From Maridesulfovibrio ferrireducens (GTDB taxonomy: Bacteria > Desulfobacterota > Desulfovibrionia > Desulfovibrionales > Desulfovibrionaceae), in NCBI RefSeq assembly GCF_900101105.1, contig NZ_FNGA01000004.1, forward strand, positions 372,001-436,000: a stretch of DNA of 64,000 bases. Direction: 5' to 3'. Each line of letters opens with the position of its first letter. Within the stretch, counting starts at the first letter, position 1. The position numbers and the translations under genes are program-made. Positions 32,490-41,501 of the stretch are shown here, one piece after another. The notes beneath the pieces are model-generated. The model was given only the letters and a program-made list of their open reading frames with translations, was not told the DNA's origin and did not search any database.

Positions 32490-33905
32490 GTGTATAGTGG
32501 AGAACATCGGGTACTTATAGCGAATAGAGGTGAAATAGCGATTCGAATAGCTAAAGCCTGTATTGAGCTTAAACAGCGTTTTACATGCGTTTATACCGAA
32601 GCAGACCGCGATAGCGGACATGTTCGTTTTGCCCGCGATAACGGCGGAGAAAGCGGGCTTTATCGTATCAATTCGTACCGTGATGCCAATGAAATTTTCA
32701 GTGTAGCTGATAACTGCGGAGCTACTGCTATCCACCCCGGTTATGGTTTTTTTGCTGAGGATTTCCGTTTTGCCCGCCGCGTTGTTGAAAGAGAAAAGCC
32801 ACTTATTTTCATTGGCCCTTCATGGTGGATAATCCGTGAACTGGGCGACAAAATCAATACCAAACGCCTTGCCCGCAGTCTCGGGGTTCCAACAATTCCC
32901 GGTTCTGACAGACCTATTTATAATGAATTGGAGGCTGTTGAATTTGCTGACAGTCTATTTTCATTTCAAAAAGAGCAGGGGTTCAAGGCCGCTGCAATTA
33001 TGGTTAAAGCATCTGCCGGTGGCGGTGGAATGGGAATTGAGGAAGTTACCGATCAGGATGAATTCCGTTCTGTTTTCAGGCGGATACGTAATTACGCTAA
33101 AAGACAGTTTAATGATGAAGGCGTGTTGATCGAGCAGCGTATTTATGGGTTTAACCATCTTGAAGTCCAGATTGTTTCTGAACGGTCCGGCAAAAATCAT
33201 GTTCACTTCGGAACTCGTAACTGTTCTGTCCAGAGCAGTGGTAATCAAAAACGAATTGAAGTTGCTCCGGGATTTGCTCCTGAAGGTATTCATTATATTT
33301 TCAATGCTGCTGATGTGCTTGAGCGCATTACTAAACATTCTCTTTCGATGGCGCAGGAAGTTTCCTATGACAATGTGGGCACATGGGAATGGATTGTAAC
33401 TCCCCGAGGTGAACCTTTTCTCATGGAAGTTAATACCCGGATTCAGGTGGAAAACGGGGTTTCATCCGCAATTGCTAGTGTTCATGGAGATGATGTGGAT
33501 ATCGTTCGTGAGCAGGTGCGGCTGGGACTTGGCGCGGAGTTAGGATACTCTCAGAATAATGTTTTCTTGAACGGGCTTGCTTTGGAGTATCGGATTATTG
33601 CTGAAAATCCTGATAGAAATTTTGCTCCGTGGGTTGGCACTATTACAAAATTCGGTTGGAACGAGCAGGATTGGCTTAAAGTTTACACACAGGTTCCCAC
33701 TGATTGTGAATATGAAATTCCGACTGAATTCGACCCCAATTTGGCTCTTGCGATTGTCCGGGGAGACTCACTGCAACAGGTCCGCGAAAGAGGCGTTGAA
33801 TTTCTTGAAGGTTTGGAATTGCAGGGGGCTGACCGGTCAGGGCGGAAGCTGCAATCTAATATTTCTTATCTGAAAGATAAGACCTCCGGCATATTGGAAT
33901 TTTAG
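32490..33905 (+). CDS. Biotin carboxylase-type subunit (AccC-like)
   Basis: A 471-residue ATP-grasp enzyme with the AccC fold: N-terminal VLIANRGEIAIRIA, HPGYGFFAED, the glycine loop KASAGGGGMGIEEV and the catalytic E313-V-N315-T-R317-I-Q319-V-E321. The usual HP after this motif is replaced by NG (322-323). It should carboxylate biotin with bicarbonate and ATP, supplying the carboxyltransferase encoded next. The GTG start at 32490 is not preceded by an obvious Shine-Dalgarno sequence. The next gene begins 38 nt later, so the two are co-transcribed. It may serve acetyl-CoA carboxylation, but propionyl- or another acyl-CoA is possible. Confidence 0.85.
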   Translation: MYSGEHRVLIANRGEIAIRIAKACIELKQRFTCVYTEADRDSGHVRFARDNGGESGLYRINSYRDANEIFSVADNCGATAIHPGYGFFAEDFRFARRVVEREKPLIFIGPSWWIIRELGDKINTKRLARSLGVPTIPGSDRPIYNELEAVEFADSLFSFQKEQGFKAAAIMVKASAGGGGMGIEEVTDQDEFRSVFRRIRNYAKRQFNDEGVLIEQRIYGFNHLEVQIVSERSGKNHVHFGTRNCSVQSSGNQKRIEVAPGFAPEGIHYIFNAADVLERITKHSLSMAQEVSYDNVGTWEWIVTPRGEPFLMEVNTRIQVENGVSSAIASVHGDDVDIVREQVRLGLGAELGYSQNNVFLNGLALEYRIIAENPDRNFAPWVGTITKFGWNEQDWLKVYTQVPTDCEYEIPTEFDPNLALAIVRGDSLQQVRERGVEFLEGLELQGADRSGRKLQSNISYLKDKTSGILEF

Positions 33906-33943
33906 TAATTATTTTCATAAAGCTTAACTTAATCAGGGCGTAA

Positions 33944-36190
33944 ATGAATACTGATAAGCGCATTGATGCGCTGACTAAACGACTGGATTACATTAAAGAC
34001 ATTTTCAAAAATCAGGAAAATGTAAATGTCGCTATGCTCAGTTCTGAGCTTGGTGAATGTAATGAATTGCGCTCAAAAATTTCCCATCAAGATTTAGAAC
34101 GTCAGCTTGTCAGACTTGAAGACTTGTTCAGTTTTCTTGAAGTTAAACTTGAAAAAGAACTTACTCCGATGGACAGGGTCCGTATTGTGCGTCATCCGCA
34201 GCGGATTTGCCTGACAGATATTTTAGAAAATGTTTACGATAACTACACGGAACTTGGCGGGCTTGGTGAGTTCAGTATTGATCCGGCAATGGTTATCGCG
34301 CAGGCCTGTATTGCCAGAAGGGTCGGCAATAAAATTGTGAATCAGCCTGTGATGGTTATTGGTCAGGAAAAAGGGCACGGGCAGGAATTTCGCAACGGTG
34401 GCTCAGTTAAGCCGTGGGGGAACGCTAAGGCTTTGCACTATATGAAAGTTGCTGAGGCGGAAGGCATTCCCATTCATACATATATTTTCACTCCGGGCTC
34501 GTATCCTGTTGAAGAGTATCCGGGGGCCGCGCAGCAGATAGCAAAAAACATTTACGGAATGAGCCGCATAAATGTTCCTATCGTGGCAGTAATTTCGGAA
34601 GGTGGATCAGGCGGTGCTGAGGCTATTGGTCTTGCCGACCGCAGGCTGATGCTTTCTCATGGATATTATTCCGTTATTTCTCCTGAAGGTGCCGCTGCAA
34701 TTGAAGCTAATTTGCACAGAGGCGAGCGTGTCAGTGAAGAACTGATTACCCGCTGTGCCCGCAGGCTTTGCATTACTGCCGAAGATAACTTCCGACTGGG
34801 GTACGTGGACAGAATCATCCGGGAGCCCGTTCTGGGCGCAAGGCCTCATAATTACGATTTTTTTAGAAAGCTAAGATCTGAGATTATCCGCGCCACGAAT
34901 GAAGCATGTATTTCTGCCAAATGGAAGAAGCCTTTCAGGGCGACATTTTTACGCCATAAAAGCAGCGAAGAAGATCTTTTTATGCGCTGGGATTTAAGCG
35001 GCAGAGCGCGAACCAGACTGGTCGAACGGCGTCATGAAAAGTTTAGAAATCTTTCCACTTCGGCTTATATGGATAATCGTTCACTTGTTCTCAAGATGGG
35101 ATCTGCTTTGCAGGGTGTGGCGTGGTCCACCAGATCATGGGTTTTGTATAACATGATTGGTCGTGTGGTCCGTTTTGCCAAGCAGGGAGTGGAGGGAATT
35201 CAGTCCGAGGCTCATCTGATTAAAAACAGGACATCACGTCTGCTGAAAAACGGAAATGGGAAGAGCGTTTCTGAAAACAAAATATCCAGAGAAATGCGGG
35301 ATAAACTTCTTTGTCTTTCCGGTCCCTGCGGTGGGCCGTGTCTTGAAGATGGGCAGTGGAAATACAGAAGTCCGCAAAGTTCGGCAGATAGAACACTGAC
35401 TTGTCCCAACTCGAAAGAAGAGGGGTGTCTCGACCTGTGGGGCCCGGATCTTTTTGGTGATTTCGGTGGAGTATGCAGTACTTGTGGTCATCATTTTCCC
35501 ATGGAATATCAGTGGTATCTTTATAATGTTTTCAATTATGCGGAAGGATTTGAATTTAATTCAGGTATAGAATCAGCGAATCCGCTTGATTATGAAGGTT
35601 TTGATCTTAAACTTAATGAGATTCGTAAAAAGACCGGACTTCGTTCTTCGTGCATAACTTTTGAAACCCGTATGGAAGATATTAATGCTGTTGTAATCTG
35701 CATTGCCGCTCCGTTCAGAGGTGGTTCCATAGGGGCCGCGGAAGGTGAAAAGATTATTCGCGCTGCTGAGCGTGCGCAGCGTAAGCAATTGCCTCTCATA
35801 GCATACGTTCACGGAACTGCCGGGATAAGAATACAAGAAGGAACTCACGGCGTTATACAGATGCCGCGTTGCACAATGGCGGTGCGCAGATACATGGACG
35901 CCGGCGGGCTTTATCTTGTTGTTTACGATACCAATTCCTATGGCGGGTCAGTAGCAAGTTTTCTCGGATGTTCACCATATCAGTTCGGCATAAGATCTTC
36001 ACGTATCGGATTTGCCGGGCCTCGCGTAATTAGTGAAACAATAGGCATGAATGTTCACCCCAACTATCATATTGCGTGGAATGCGCTTGCCAGAGGGCAC
36101 ATACAGGGAATATGGGATCGCAGGGAAATGAGTAAAAATGTGCATCAATCCCTCTTGACCATGGGGGGTAGAAACCTCTACTACCGTTAA
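33944..36190 (+). CDS. Fused alpha-beta carboxyltransferase of acyl-CoA carboxylase
   Basis: A 748-residue protein joining the two carboxyltransferase halves. Residues about 60-330 resemble AccA: FTPGSYPVEEYPGAAQQIAKN, VISEGGSGGAEAIGL and YSVISPEGAAAIE. After a basic linker of about 110 residues, residues about 455-740 resemble AccD, with a partial zinc ribbon (CPNS, then C511-S-T-C514-GHHFP), RGGSIGAAEGEKI, and YGGSVASFLG followed by RIGFAGPRVI. The order is alpha then beta, unlike the usual separate genes. It should move CO2 from carboxybiotin to an acyl-CoA, probably acetyl-CoA, in fatty-acid synthesis. Whether one zinc-cysteine pair is really lost needs alignment. Confidence 0.85.
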   Translation: MNTDKRIDALTKRLDYIKDIFKNQENVNVAMLSSELGECNELRSKISHQDLERQLVRLEDLFSFLEVKLEKELTPMDRVRIVRHPQRICLTDILENVYDNYTELGGLGEFSIDPAMVIAQACIARRVGNKIVNQPVMVIGQEKGHGQEFRNGGSVKPWGNAKALHYMKVAEAEGIPIHTYIFTPGSYPVEEYPGAAQQIAKNIYGMSRINVPIVAVISEGGSGGAEAIGLADRRLMLSHGYYSVISPEGAAAIEANLHRGERVSEELITRCARRLCITAEDNFRLGYVDRIIREPVLGARPHNYDFFRKLRSEIIRATNEACISAKWKKPFRATFLRHKSSEEDLFMRWDLSGRARTRLVERRHEKFRNLSTSAYMDNRSLVLKMGSALQGVAWSTRSWVLYNMIGRVVRFAKQGVEGIQSEAHLIKNRTSRLLKNGNGKSVSENKISREMRDKLLCLSGPCGGPCLEDGQWKYRSPQSSADRTLTCPNSKEEGCLDLWGPDLFGDFGGVCSTCGHHFPMEYQWYLYNVFNYAEGFEFNSGIESANPLDYEGFDLKLNEIRKKTGLRSSCITFETRMEDINAVVICIAAPFRGGSIGAAEGEKIIRAAERAQRKQLPLIAYVHGTAGIRIQEGTHGVIQMPRCTMAVRRYMDAGGLYLVVYDTNSYGGSVASFLGCSPYQFGIRSSRIGFAGPRVISETIGMNVHPNYHIAWNALARGHIQGIWDRREMSKNVHQSLLTMGGRNLYYR

Positions 36191-36502
36191 CAGGCTTTCT
36201 TCAAAAAGCTATCTGCTTTGTCTCTGCAAAAGACTCAAAATCTCATACAGAATAACCGTGTGTAGATATTGAGTTTTTCTTGTGTCTTACCAGTGGGATG
36301 TTTTGATTTGTTTAAATTATTAAAATTTTTTGACAAATCTACGGATTGTCCAAAATCCTTCGGTGAGTTAAAGAAGAGATGTTGTTAGAATAAAATTGTC
36401 AAACACGTATTCAAACTGTTCGTTATATTACGCAGTTGAAGGTTAAAATCGTTATTGCCCGGTAGAGGGCGCTTAACAGAAAATAATTCAGAGGTTCATA
36501 TA
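36191..36502. other. 312-bp intergenic stretch between carboxyltransferase and biotinyl-like gene
   Basis: No gene is visible. It is A+T-rich in the middle, with a sequence TTGACA (36330-36335) and an imperfect inverted repeat TTGACAAATC / GGATTGTCCAA (36330-36353). A second TTGTCAAA lies near 36397-36404. These may be a promoter and operator for the downstream biotinyl-like gene. Confidence 0.35.
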
Positions 36503-37153
36503 ATGTTGAATATTAAAGAGCTGCTTGAAGAAATTAAGGCTTCTCCTTACGAAGAAGTTGAGATTTCCGTTCCGCATACCGGAAGGGTTGAGTTTGCTGA
36601 TCTTAAAGTTGGTGATAAAGTAAGTGGTCCTTCCGGAGAATGGAAAGAAAAGCCCGGAACTGTGCTCGCTAAGTTGACTAGAGAAAGAAATACTAAAAAT
36701 ATTCCTGCTCCTGAAAAAGGTGAAATTGTTTCTATCAGACATGACCTTGAAGGTAAGTTTGTTGAAGCAGGTGAAGTTCTTCTTAAGATTCGTCATTTTC
36801 TCTCTAAGGAAGAAGTGATACAGCTTATTTTGAAGAAAGCGCTTTTTCTTTTCAATGCACCTGAAAAGGCTAAATATTATTTTACCCCTGAAATCGATAC
36901 AAAGATTAAAGGTTCCGGAGAACGCTCCGTAAAAGTTCGCGAAGGGCTTGAGCTTTTTATTGTTTCGCGCATGAAAAGAGAAACTCCTTTGAATTATGCA
37001 GGTCCGGAAGGTCTTATTTACGCTGTTTATTTTCATAACGGCGATAATGTTGATGCTGGTCAGGCTCTTATCGGAGTTTGCCCTGCTGATCAGCTTAAGC
37101 ACATTCAGGAAGTTGTAAATCGCGTTCAAAGTGAGTGGGAAGAAAGAGACTAA
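36503..37153 (+). CDS. Double-barrel biotinyl/lipoyl-like protein
   Basis: A 216-residue protein from the ATG at 36503 (GAGG 8 nt upstream) with two hammerhead-like halves. The first (about 20-97) ends in PAPEKGEIVSI and VEAGEVLLKI but has no lysine at the tip. The second (about 150-198) reads SRMKRETPLNYAGPEGLIY and GDNVDAGQALIGV. Its M157-K158-R159 sits where biotin carrier proteins have MKM, so K158 is the candidate biotinylation site. It may be the carrier for the carboxylase encoded upstream, although it lies 312 nt away. If K158 is not biotinylated it could have a structural role only. Confidence 0.7.
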   Translation: MLNIKELLEEIKASPYEEVEISVPHTGRVEFADLKVGDKVSGPSGEWKEKPGTVLAKLTRERNTKNIPAPEKGEIVSIRHDLEGKFVEAGEVLLKIRHFLSKEEVIQLILKKALFLFNAPEKAKYYFTPEIDTKIKGSGERSVKVREGLELFIVSRMKRETPLNYAGPEGLIYAVYFHNGDNVDAGQALIGVCPADQLKHIQEVVNRVQSEWEERD

Positions 37154-37187
37154 TCATTCTATTTTTAAACCAGAGAGGATTGTCAGT

Positions 37188-37535
37188 ATGGGAAATGTAC
37201 TTCAAATAAGAGTCATGGCTAAAACTTACGATGAATCTCAGGTTGAGAATGCTTGGCCTTTTTTGGTTGCTATGACATGGGCTGAACCTCGGGCGGAAGG
37301 CCGGCCTCATGGAGTGATTGAACTGGTTGAAGATCTTAAGGATAAGCTTGAGCTGGGAATGCTGTCAAAGACAGAGGAACAAACTCTTGGTGAGTCCATA
37401 AGAAAGGCTTTTAATCTTAAGTTGCAGATTGAAGATGCTCTTGGTGATTGGAAAGCAACTGAAGCTAACACGGTCAGTTTTGCGCTGGAAGATTTGCTTG
37501 ATGATTTAGAAAAGAAAGCTGTTAAAGATAAGTAA
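37188..37535 (+). CDS. Small acidic protein of unknown function
   Basis: A 115-residue protein starting at the ATG at 37188, with GAGAGG about 7 nt upstream. It is Lys/Glu/Asp-rich with no membrane segment and contains MAKTYDESQVENAWPFL and a C-terminal helical charged tail. I do not recognise a domain. It sits between the biotinyl-like gene and ssb and is transcribed with them. Confidence 0.6.
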   Translation: MGNVLQIRVMAKTYDESQVENAWPFLVAMTWAEPRAEGRPHGVIELVEDLKDKLELGMLSKTEEQTLGESIRKAFNLKLQIEDALGDWKATEANTVSFALEDLLDDLEKKAVKDK

Positions 37536-37577
37536 TAAATAAAATAATAACGAATATTTAATATAAAGGAGTCGCAA

Positions 37578-38165
37578 ATGGCTGGAAGCATGAATAAGGT
37601 TATTTTGGTTGGTCGTATTGGGCAGGACCCTAAAATTTCATATACAACCTCCGGTCAGGCTGTAGCGAATTTTTCAGTTGCCACTGATGAAGGATATAAA
37701 GATCGCAATTCAGGACAGAAAATTGATAAAACTGAATGGCATAATATTGTCGCTTGGCGCGGTACAGCTGAATTTGTAAGTAAATACCTTAGCAAAGGCC
37801 GTCTGGTTATGGTTGAAGGTAAGTTGCAGACTGATAAGTGGCAGGATAAGAACGGTCAGGATCGTTACACTACTAAGATTCAGGCTAGCAATGTTCAAGG
37901 TCTCGACAGCCGTCAGAGTGATGGTGGTGGTCAGGGACAGCAGCAAGGTCAATATAACCAGCAGAATCAGCAGCCCCAGCAGAATCAGCAAGGTCAATAC
38001 AACCAGCAGAACAATGCTGGTCAGTATAACCAGCAGCAGAGTCAGCAACAGCCTCAGCAGAATCAGTACAATAATGCTCCTCAGCAGGGAGGCGGTTCGC
38101 AAGAGGAAGATCTTGGACCTGCATTTCCTTCTGAAGCCAGCGGAATGGATGAAGTTCCATTTTAA
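37578..38165 (+). CDS. ssb: Single-stranded DNA-binding protein
   Basis: A 195-residue SSB. The N-terminal OB fold (about 5-108) has the typical NKVILVGRIGQDPKI, WHNIVAWRG and FVSKYLSKGRLVMVEG. It is followed by a Gln/Asn-rich linker of QGQYNQQN-like repeats (about 115-172) and the acidic C-terminal tip MDEVPF that recruits replication and repair partners. The usual tip is DDDIPF, so one acidic residue is missing. The repeat-rich linker gives the antisense strand a spurious Leu-rich open frame. A strong terminator follows. Confidence 0.95.
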   Translation: MAGSMNKVILVGRIGQDPKISYTTSGQAVANFSVATDEGYKDRNSGQKIDKTEWHNIVAWRGTAEFVSKYLSKGRLVMVEGKLQTDKWQDKNGQDRYTTKIQASNVQGLDSRQSDGGGQGQQQGQYNQQNQQPQQNQQGQYNQQNNAGQYNQQQSQQQPQQNQYNNAPQQGGGSQEEDLGPAFPSEASGMDEVPF

Positions 38166-38190
38166 TTATATAGTTTCAGTAAATGATAAT

Positions 38191-38226
38191 AAAAAAAGAG
38201 GGTGCATCTGCACCCTCTTTTTTTTT
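38191..38226. terminator. Bidirectional rho-independent terminator
   Basis: AAAAAAGAGGGTGCA and TGCACCCTCTTTTTT form a stem of about 15 bp with a 2-nt loop and T runs. It ends ssb and also the convergent speB operon. Confidence 0.9.
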
Positions 38227-39082
38227 AATCTTCCAGCGGGCAGAGCCCCATTATTTGATAGACCAGTTGTGCGGCGGCAAAGTCAGAACCGTGGTCACCT
38301 TCGCTGGGAGCAAGTTCAACAACATCCGCTCCGATGATTTTTCTGTTTGAAACAGCACGCTCCAGCAACGTAAGGGCATCGTGCCAGCTTATTCCACCGG
38401 GAACAGGAGTTCCTGTTGCACGGATAACAGACGGGTCGAGTCCGTCAACATCGAAAGTTATGTAAATTTTTTCAGGGAAGTCTGTGGGAAGAAGGATCTT
38501 CGGAATTCCTCTCAGATGAAGTTTGCGGGCATCAAGATGTGGAATTTCCATTTTTTCACGGTATTCAACTTCTTCTAAACACAGGGCGCGTACTCCGATT
38601 TGGAAAATGGGCAGTTTTAAATCTTCACTGGCCCGGCGCATAACGCAGGCGTGACTGTAGAGAGATCCTTCATATATGTCGCGCAGGTCAGCATGTGCAT
38701 CAAACTGGACTACTCCGAAACGTCCATGTTTCTGTTTTAAAGCACGTAATGCACCGATTGTCACAGTGTGCTCTCCGCCAAGGATGAAAGGCACAGCTTC
38801 ACACTCTACGGCGTAGGCAACTGCGTCTTCTATCTCATCAATTGTTTTAGAAATATCTTTTGAACAATCAATAGGCTCGGCAGTGTGAATGCCGTCATCA
38901 GCAGGAACAGATTTACCGTCCCACAGTTCAAGCTGAGTGGATGCTTCTATGATTGCCTCAGGACCGAATGCGGTACCTGAACCGTAAGAAACTGAAGTTT
39001 CAAGAGGAACTGGAATAATATGGAAAGATGCTTCTTCGGGGTGTTCGTTGGGGATTTCCCCTTCAAGAAAATGTGTAGCCAT
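38225..39082 (-). CDS. speB: Agmatinase
   Basis: A 285-residue ureohydrolase with the manganese-binding residues H105 (GGEHT), D128-A-H130-A-D132 and D211-V-D213...D216. It hydrolyses agmatine to putrescine and urea in the cytoplasm. It is the last gene of the reverse-strand polyamine operon, 11 nt after nspC, and follows speA, which makes agmatine. Confidence 0.93.
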   Translation of the reverse strand: MATHFLEGEIPNEHPEEASFHIIPVPLETSVSYGSGTAFGPEAIIEASTQLELWDGKSVPADDGIHTAEPIDCSKDISKTIDEIEDAVAYAVECEAVPFILGGEHTVTIGALRALKQKHGRFGVVQFDAHADLRDIYEGSLYSHACVMRRASEDLKLPIFQIGVRALCLEEVEYREKMEIPHLDARKLHLRGIPKILLPTDFPEKIYITFDVDGLDPSVIRATGTPVPGGISWHDALTLLERAVSNRKIIGADVVELAPSEGDHGSDFAAAQLVYQIMGLCPLED

Positions 39083-39093
39083 TAGCCATTCTC

Positions 39094-40284
39094 CTATGAC
39101 AGGCGGTTTTTGAAGTCTTCATAACCGAATCGACGTATTGTGTGTATTTCGTCTGATTCTGGCTTATAAAGCGTTATTGAGGGCAATTGAATGCCATTGA
39201 AGGTATTAGTCTTAACCATTGAATAGATGGCCATGTCTGTGAACACCAGAGTGTCCCCAGTTTGGAGCGGTGCATCGAAAGAGTATTCTCCGGCAATATC
39301 ACCAGCCAGACAGGAAGGTCCTCCTATTCTGCATGTCCATGCTTTTTCACCCGTTTCACCTGATCCCGCGATATGCGGACGGTAGGGCATCTCGATTACA
39401 TCCGGCATATGGCACGAAACAGCTGAGTCCATTATGACGATGGGCATGTCAGCTTGAATCACGTCCAGAACTGTAGATACGAGATATCCGCTATTTAACG
39501 CCACTGCTTCACCGGGCTCTAGATAAACTTCGACATTCCATTTTTTCTTAAAAGTGGTGACGAGTTTTACCAGCAGATTTAGATCATAGCCCGGTCTTGT
39601 TATGTGATGTCCTCCACCGAAGTTGACGTAACACATACGCGGCAGAATGTCGGCAAAGTTTGCTTCTACAGTTCCAATGGTCCTTTTCAGACAGTCAGCG
39701 TCCTGCTCGCAGAGGTTGTGCCAGTGCAGACCTGTTACCCCTTCAAGATTATCAGGCTCAAAGTGTGCCCTGCGAATGCCGAGACGTGAACCGGGAGAAC
39801 AAGGATCATAGATCGGAGTTGCGCCTTCAGAATGTTCCGGATTAATGCGGACTGCAAGTTCAATTTCTCTTTTCTGACCGGCAGCGAGAGACTTCACAAG
39901 AGGCCGGAATTTATCAAGTTGTGCAAACGAATTAAAAACAATGTGATCACTTGTTTCGCATAAGTCGCGGATGTCTTTTTCGGAGTATCCGGCGGCAAAG
40001 GTATGAACTTCGCGTCCGAATTCTTCACGTCCGAGTCTGGCTTCGTGCGGTGAGCTTGCGCATACTCCGTCTAGCTTTTCAGCAAACATCGGAAATGTGC
40101 TGAACATGGCAAAACATTTGAGTGCAAGAAGAATCCTGCATCCAGTTTGTTCTTTTATTGAGGCGAGGACCTCCAGATTTTTTTTAAGGAGGCCCTCGTC
40201 GATTACGTAAGATGGAGTTTCCACTTCAGCAGGATTGAAGCGAAACTCGGTGCGACCGTCCACTATAATTCCACTTCTTTCCAT
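39094..40284 (-). CDS. nspC: Carboxynorspermidine/carboxyspermidine decarboxylase
   Basis: A 396-residue PLP enzyme of the alanine-racemase-fold decarboxylase family. PLP lysine is K56 in LALKCFAMFS; later HWHNLCEQD, GGGHHITRPGYD, YLEPGEA and DSAVSCHMPDV are characteristic. It removes CO2 from carboxyspermidine (or carboxynorspermidine) to give spermidine. The ATG at 40284 lies inside the end of the dehydrogenase gene; a GTG at 40263, overlapping its stop (TAGTG) and with a better ribosome-binding region, is an alternative. Operon position supports spermidine synthesis. Confidence 0.92.
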   Translation of the reverse strand: MERSGIIVDGRTEFRFNPAEVETPSYVIDEGLLKKNLEVLASIKEQTGCRILLALKCFAMFSTFPMFAEKLDGVCASSPHEARLGREEFGREVHTFAAGYSEKDIRDLCETSDHIVFNSFAQLDKFRPLVKSLAAGQKREIELAVRINPEHSEGATPIYDPCSPGSRLGIRRAHFEPDNLEGVTGLHWHNLCEQDADCLKRTIGTVEANFADILPRMCYVNFGGGHHITRPGYDLNLLVKLVTTFKKKWNVEVYLEPGEAVALNSGYLVSTVLDVIQADMPIVIMDSAVSCHMPDVIEMPYRPHIAGSGETGEKAWTCRIGGPSCLAGDIAGEYSFDAPLQTGDTLVFTDMAIYSMVKTNTFNGIQLPSITLYKPESDEIHTIRRFGYEDFKNRLS

Positions 40285-41453
40285 GGCAGACCGTGTTTAT
40301 TCAGGGCTTCCATAAAAGGATCAGGGTCAAGCTGTTCCATGTTGAAAACGCCCTTGCCGGTCCATTTTCCGGTGAGCATCATCATAGCGCCGATCATGGC
40401 AGGAACTCCGGTTGTGTAGGAAATGGCCTGAGAGCCTACTTCCTTATATGCGGCTTCATGACTGCATATGTTGTAAACGTAGAGTTTCTTTTCCTTGCCG
40501 TTTTTTATGCCTTTCATGACGTTACCGATACAAGTGCGGCCCTTTGTGAGCGGTCCCAGTGATCCCGGCTCAGGCAAAACTGCTGTCAGGAATTTAATGG
40601 GCTGAATCATCTGCCCGTTGTATTCGATAGGTTCAATGGAAGTCATGCCTATGTTCTCAAGCACTTTTAAGTGGGTGAGATACTTTTCGGAAAAGGTCAT
40701 CCAGAAACGGGCGCGTTTTAGTCCTTTAATATGAAGGGCAAGCGATTCCAATTCTTCGTGGTACATAAGATAGCATTTTTTTTCACCGATATCTTCAGGG
40801 AAGTCATAGTCCATGGACCATGCCAGAGGATCGGTTTCCACCCATTCGCCACGTTCCCAGTAGCGTCCGCGCTGGGTTATTTCCCGGATATTTATTTCCG
40901 GGTTGAAATTGGTCGCAAAAGCCTGTCCATGATCACCTGCGTTACAGTCGATGATATCCAGTTCGTGAATTTCATCGAAGTGGTGCTTCATAGCGTGGGC
41001 TGCAAATACATTGGTAACGCCCGGATCAAAGCCTGAGCCGAGCAGAGCCATCAGGCCGGCTTCTTTAAAACGTTCCTGATATGCCCATTGCCATTTGTAT
41101 TCAAATTTTGCTTCGTCGAGGGGCTCATAGTTAGCCGTATCCATGTAATTAACCCCGGTCTCAAGGCATGCGTCCATGAGGGTGAGGTCTTGATACGGCA
41201 GGGCTAGATTGACCAGAAGATCTGGTTTTATCTTTTTGATTAATTCTACGGTTTCGGGAACGTTGTCCGCGTCAACCTGATATGTGGGCACGGTGATGCC
41301 TGTCCGTGTTTTTACGGATTCGGCGATAGCATCACACTTAGCCTTAGTGCGGCTGGCAAGATGTATTTCAGTGAAAATTTCTGGAATCTGGGCGCATTTG
41401 TGAACTGCTACACTGCCGACGCCTCCGGCACCGATGATTAGAACTTTAGACAT
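40263..41453 (-). CDS. Carboxynorspermidine/carboxyspermidine dehydrogenase (saccharopine-dehydrogenase family)
   Basis: A 396-residue NADPH-dependent enzyme with the N-terminal nucleotide-binding GAGGVGSVAVHKCA (8-21) and the family signature NYMDTANYEPL. It condenses putrescine with aspartate semialdehyde to carboxyspermidine (diaminopropane would give carboxynorspermidine). With agmatinase in the same operon, putrescine is the likelier substrate. GAGGAAAC lies just upstream of its ATG. It overlaps nspC and follows speA after a 48-bp spacer with a strong hairpin. Confidence 0.92.
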   Translation of the reverse strand: MSKVLIIGAGGVGSVAVHKCAQIPEIFTEIHLASRTKAKCDAIAESVKTRTGITVPTYQVDADNVPETVELIKKIKPDLLVNLALPYQDLTLMDACLETGVNYMDTANYEPLDEAKFEYKWQWAYQERFKEAGLMALLGSGFDPGVTNVFAAHAMKHHFDEIHELDIIDCNAGDHGQAFATNFNPEINIREITQRGRYWERGEWVETDPLAWSMDYDFPEDIGEKKCYLMYHEELESLALHIKGLKRARFWMTFSEKYLTHLKVLENIGMTSIEPIEYNGQMIQPIKFLTAVLPEPGSLGPLTKGRTCIGNVMKGIKNGKEKKLYVYNICSHEAAYKEVGSQAISYTTGVPAMIGAMMMLTGKWTGKGVFNMEQLDPDPFMEALNKHGLPWKEVEL

Positions 41454-41467
41454 AACGGTTTCCTCAT

Positions 41468-41496
41468 ATGGTGTCCTCGTTGTCGGAGGACACCAT
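41468..41496 (-). other. Intercistronic hairpin between speA and the dehydrogenase gene
   Basis: An 11-bp perfect stem (ATGGTGTCCTC and its complement) with a 7-nt loop. It lies 5 nt from the speA stop codon and about 7 nt before the ribosome-binding site of the next gene. There is no T run in the transcript direction, so it is more likely an mRNA processing, stability or translation element than a terminator. Confidence 0.55.
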
Positions 41497-41501
41497 TTGT
41501 T

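Noticed and set aside
36488-37129. 213-codon reverse-strand open frame opposite the biotinyl-like gene
   Set aside because: It has no recognisable domain, and the forward frame has clear barrel repeats and a ribosome-binding site.
37915-38100. Repeat array in ssb as a CRISPR or tandem repeat element
   Set aside because: The repeats are in-frame Gln/Asn codons of the SSB linker with irregular unit length and no spacers.
37710-38102. Leucine-rich reverse-strand open frame opposite ssb
   Set aside because: It is the antisense shadow of the Gln/Asn-rich SSB linker; no ribosome-binding site or domain.
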